From assembly GCA_035582835.1 (NCBI GenBank), contig JAYKAV010000478.1, forward strand, positions 913,311 to 977,310: a DNA stretch of 64,000 nt, read 5' to 3'. The position numbers were made by a program, and so were the translations under genes. Positions 63,932-64,000 of this stretch are shown here, piece after piece. Position 1 is the stretch's first letter, and every line of letters begins with the position of its first letter. This DNA comes from Phoebastria nigripes (Eukaryota; Chordata; Aves; Procellariiformes; Diomedeidae). Under the pieces are notes generated by a model, which saw only the letters and a program-made list of their open reading frames with translations, searched no databases and was not told where the DNA came from.

Positions 63932-63969
63932 ACATACACACACACACACATATATATGTATGTGTGTAT
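63932..63969. repeat. CA/TA/TG compound microsatellite, self-complementary
   Basis: ATACACAC...CACA passes through TATATAT to GTATGTGTGTAT. The CA arm is complementary to the TG arm, so the repeat can fold on itself as well as adopt alternating purine-pyrimidine structure. Confidence 0.92.
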
Positions 63970-64000
63970 TGTTATTTCCAGTACTTAACAGTATCAACAT

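Noticed and set aside
1..64000. CRISPR arrays, prokaryotic operons, rRNA and tRNA genes
   Set aside because: No spaced direct-repeat array, no compact gene blocks and no cloverleaf with A and B boxes was seen by eye. A covariance-model scan would be needed to exclude decayed tRNA copies.

Overview
This window is nuclear DNA from a vertebrate, most likely a bird. The evidence is the repeat content. Four CR1 LINE fragments have the typical avian 3' end: a 'ttccaaccc..ccattctgtgattctatgattct' type tail, or its reverse complement. Two long-terminal-repeat copies belong to an ERVL-like family that I recognise from non-galliform bird genomes. There are also two much older CR1 relics of a kind shared by amniotes. 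Base composition is AT-rich, with homopolymer runs and microsatellites. Isolated single N calls are scattered throughout, as in a draft assembly. There are no bacterial-style operons, CRISPR arrays or compact gene blocks. All long open frames are short (200 codons or fewer) and most are chance frames or lie inside repeats. I could not identify any exon of a known gene, so the window is probably intergenic DNA or part of a very large intron.

Layout. Positions 1-9.8 kb are plain AT-rich sequence with small tandem repeats. From 9.8 to 20.3 kb lies the CR1-rich stretch: a minus-strand fragment (9792-9986), an old reverse-transcriptase relic (about 11860-13115), an internally deleted copy (14370-14697), a 3' fragment with an open C-terminal frame (18163-18577) and a shorter 3' fragment (20064-20292). 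A small CpG-dense patch sits at about 15426-15765. From 20.3 to 38.9 kb I see simple repeats, a 29-base A tract, a GATA microsatellite and a purine-rich strip (37540-37860), but no recognisable gene.

From 38.9 to 43.4 kb is the most structured part. A plus-strand LTR (38915 to about 39930) and a minus-strand LTR of the same family (40897-41810, flanked by a 5-bp repeat 'aggta') face each other across about 1 kb. A second ancient CR1 relic (about 42230-43390) follows. From 43.4 to 63.4 kb the DNA is AT-rich and nearly repeat-free. It holds one GC-rich open frame on the minus strand (49468-49848) and several stretches that look like candidate conserved non-coding DNA, which only an alignment could test. 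The last 600 bases carry a MIR-like SINE core, a C-rich strip whose minus strand fits a G-quadruplex pattern, and a self-complementary CA/TA/TG microsatellite.

I found no set of genes working together and no convincing new biological system. The best leads are the inverted LTR pair with its internal minisatellite, the two deep-time CR1 relics, the CpG-dense patch, the minus-strand open frame near 49.6 kb and the terminal G4/microsatellite cluster.
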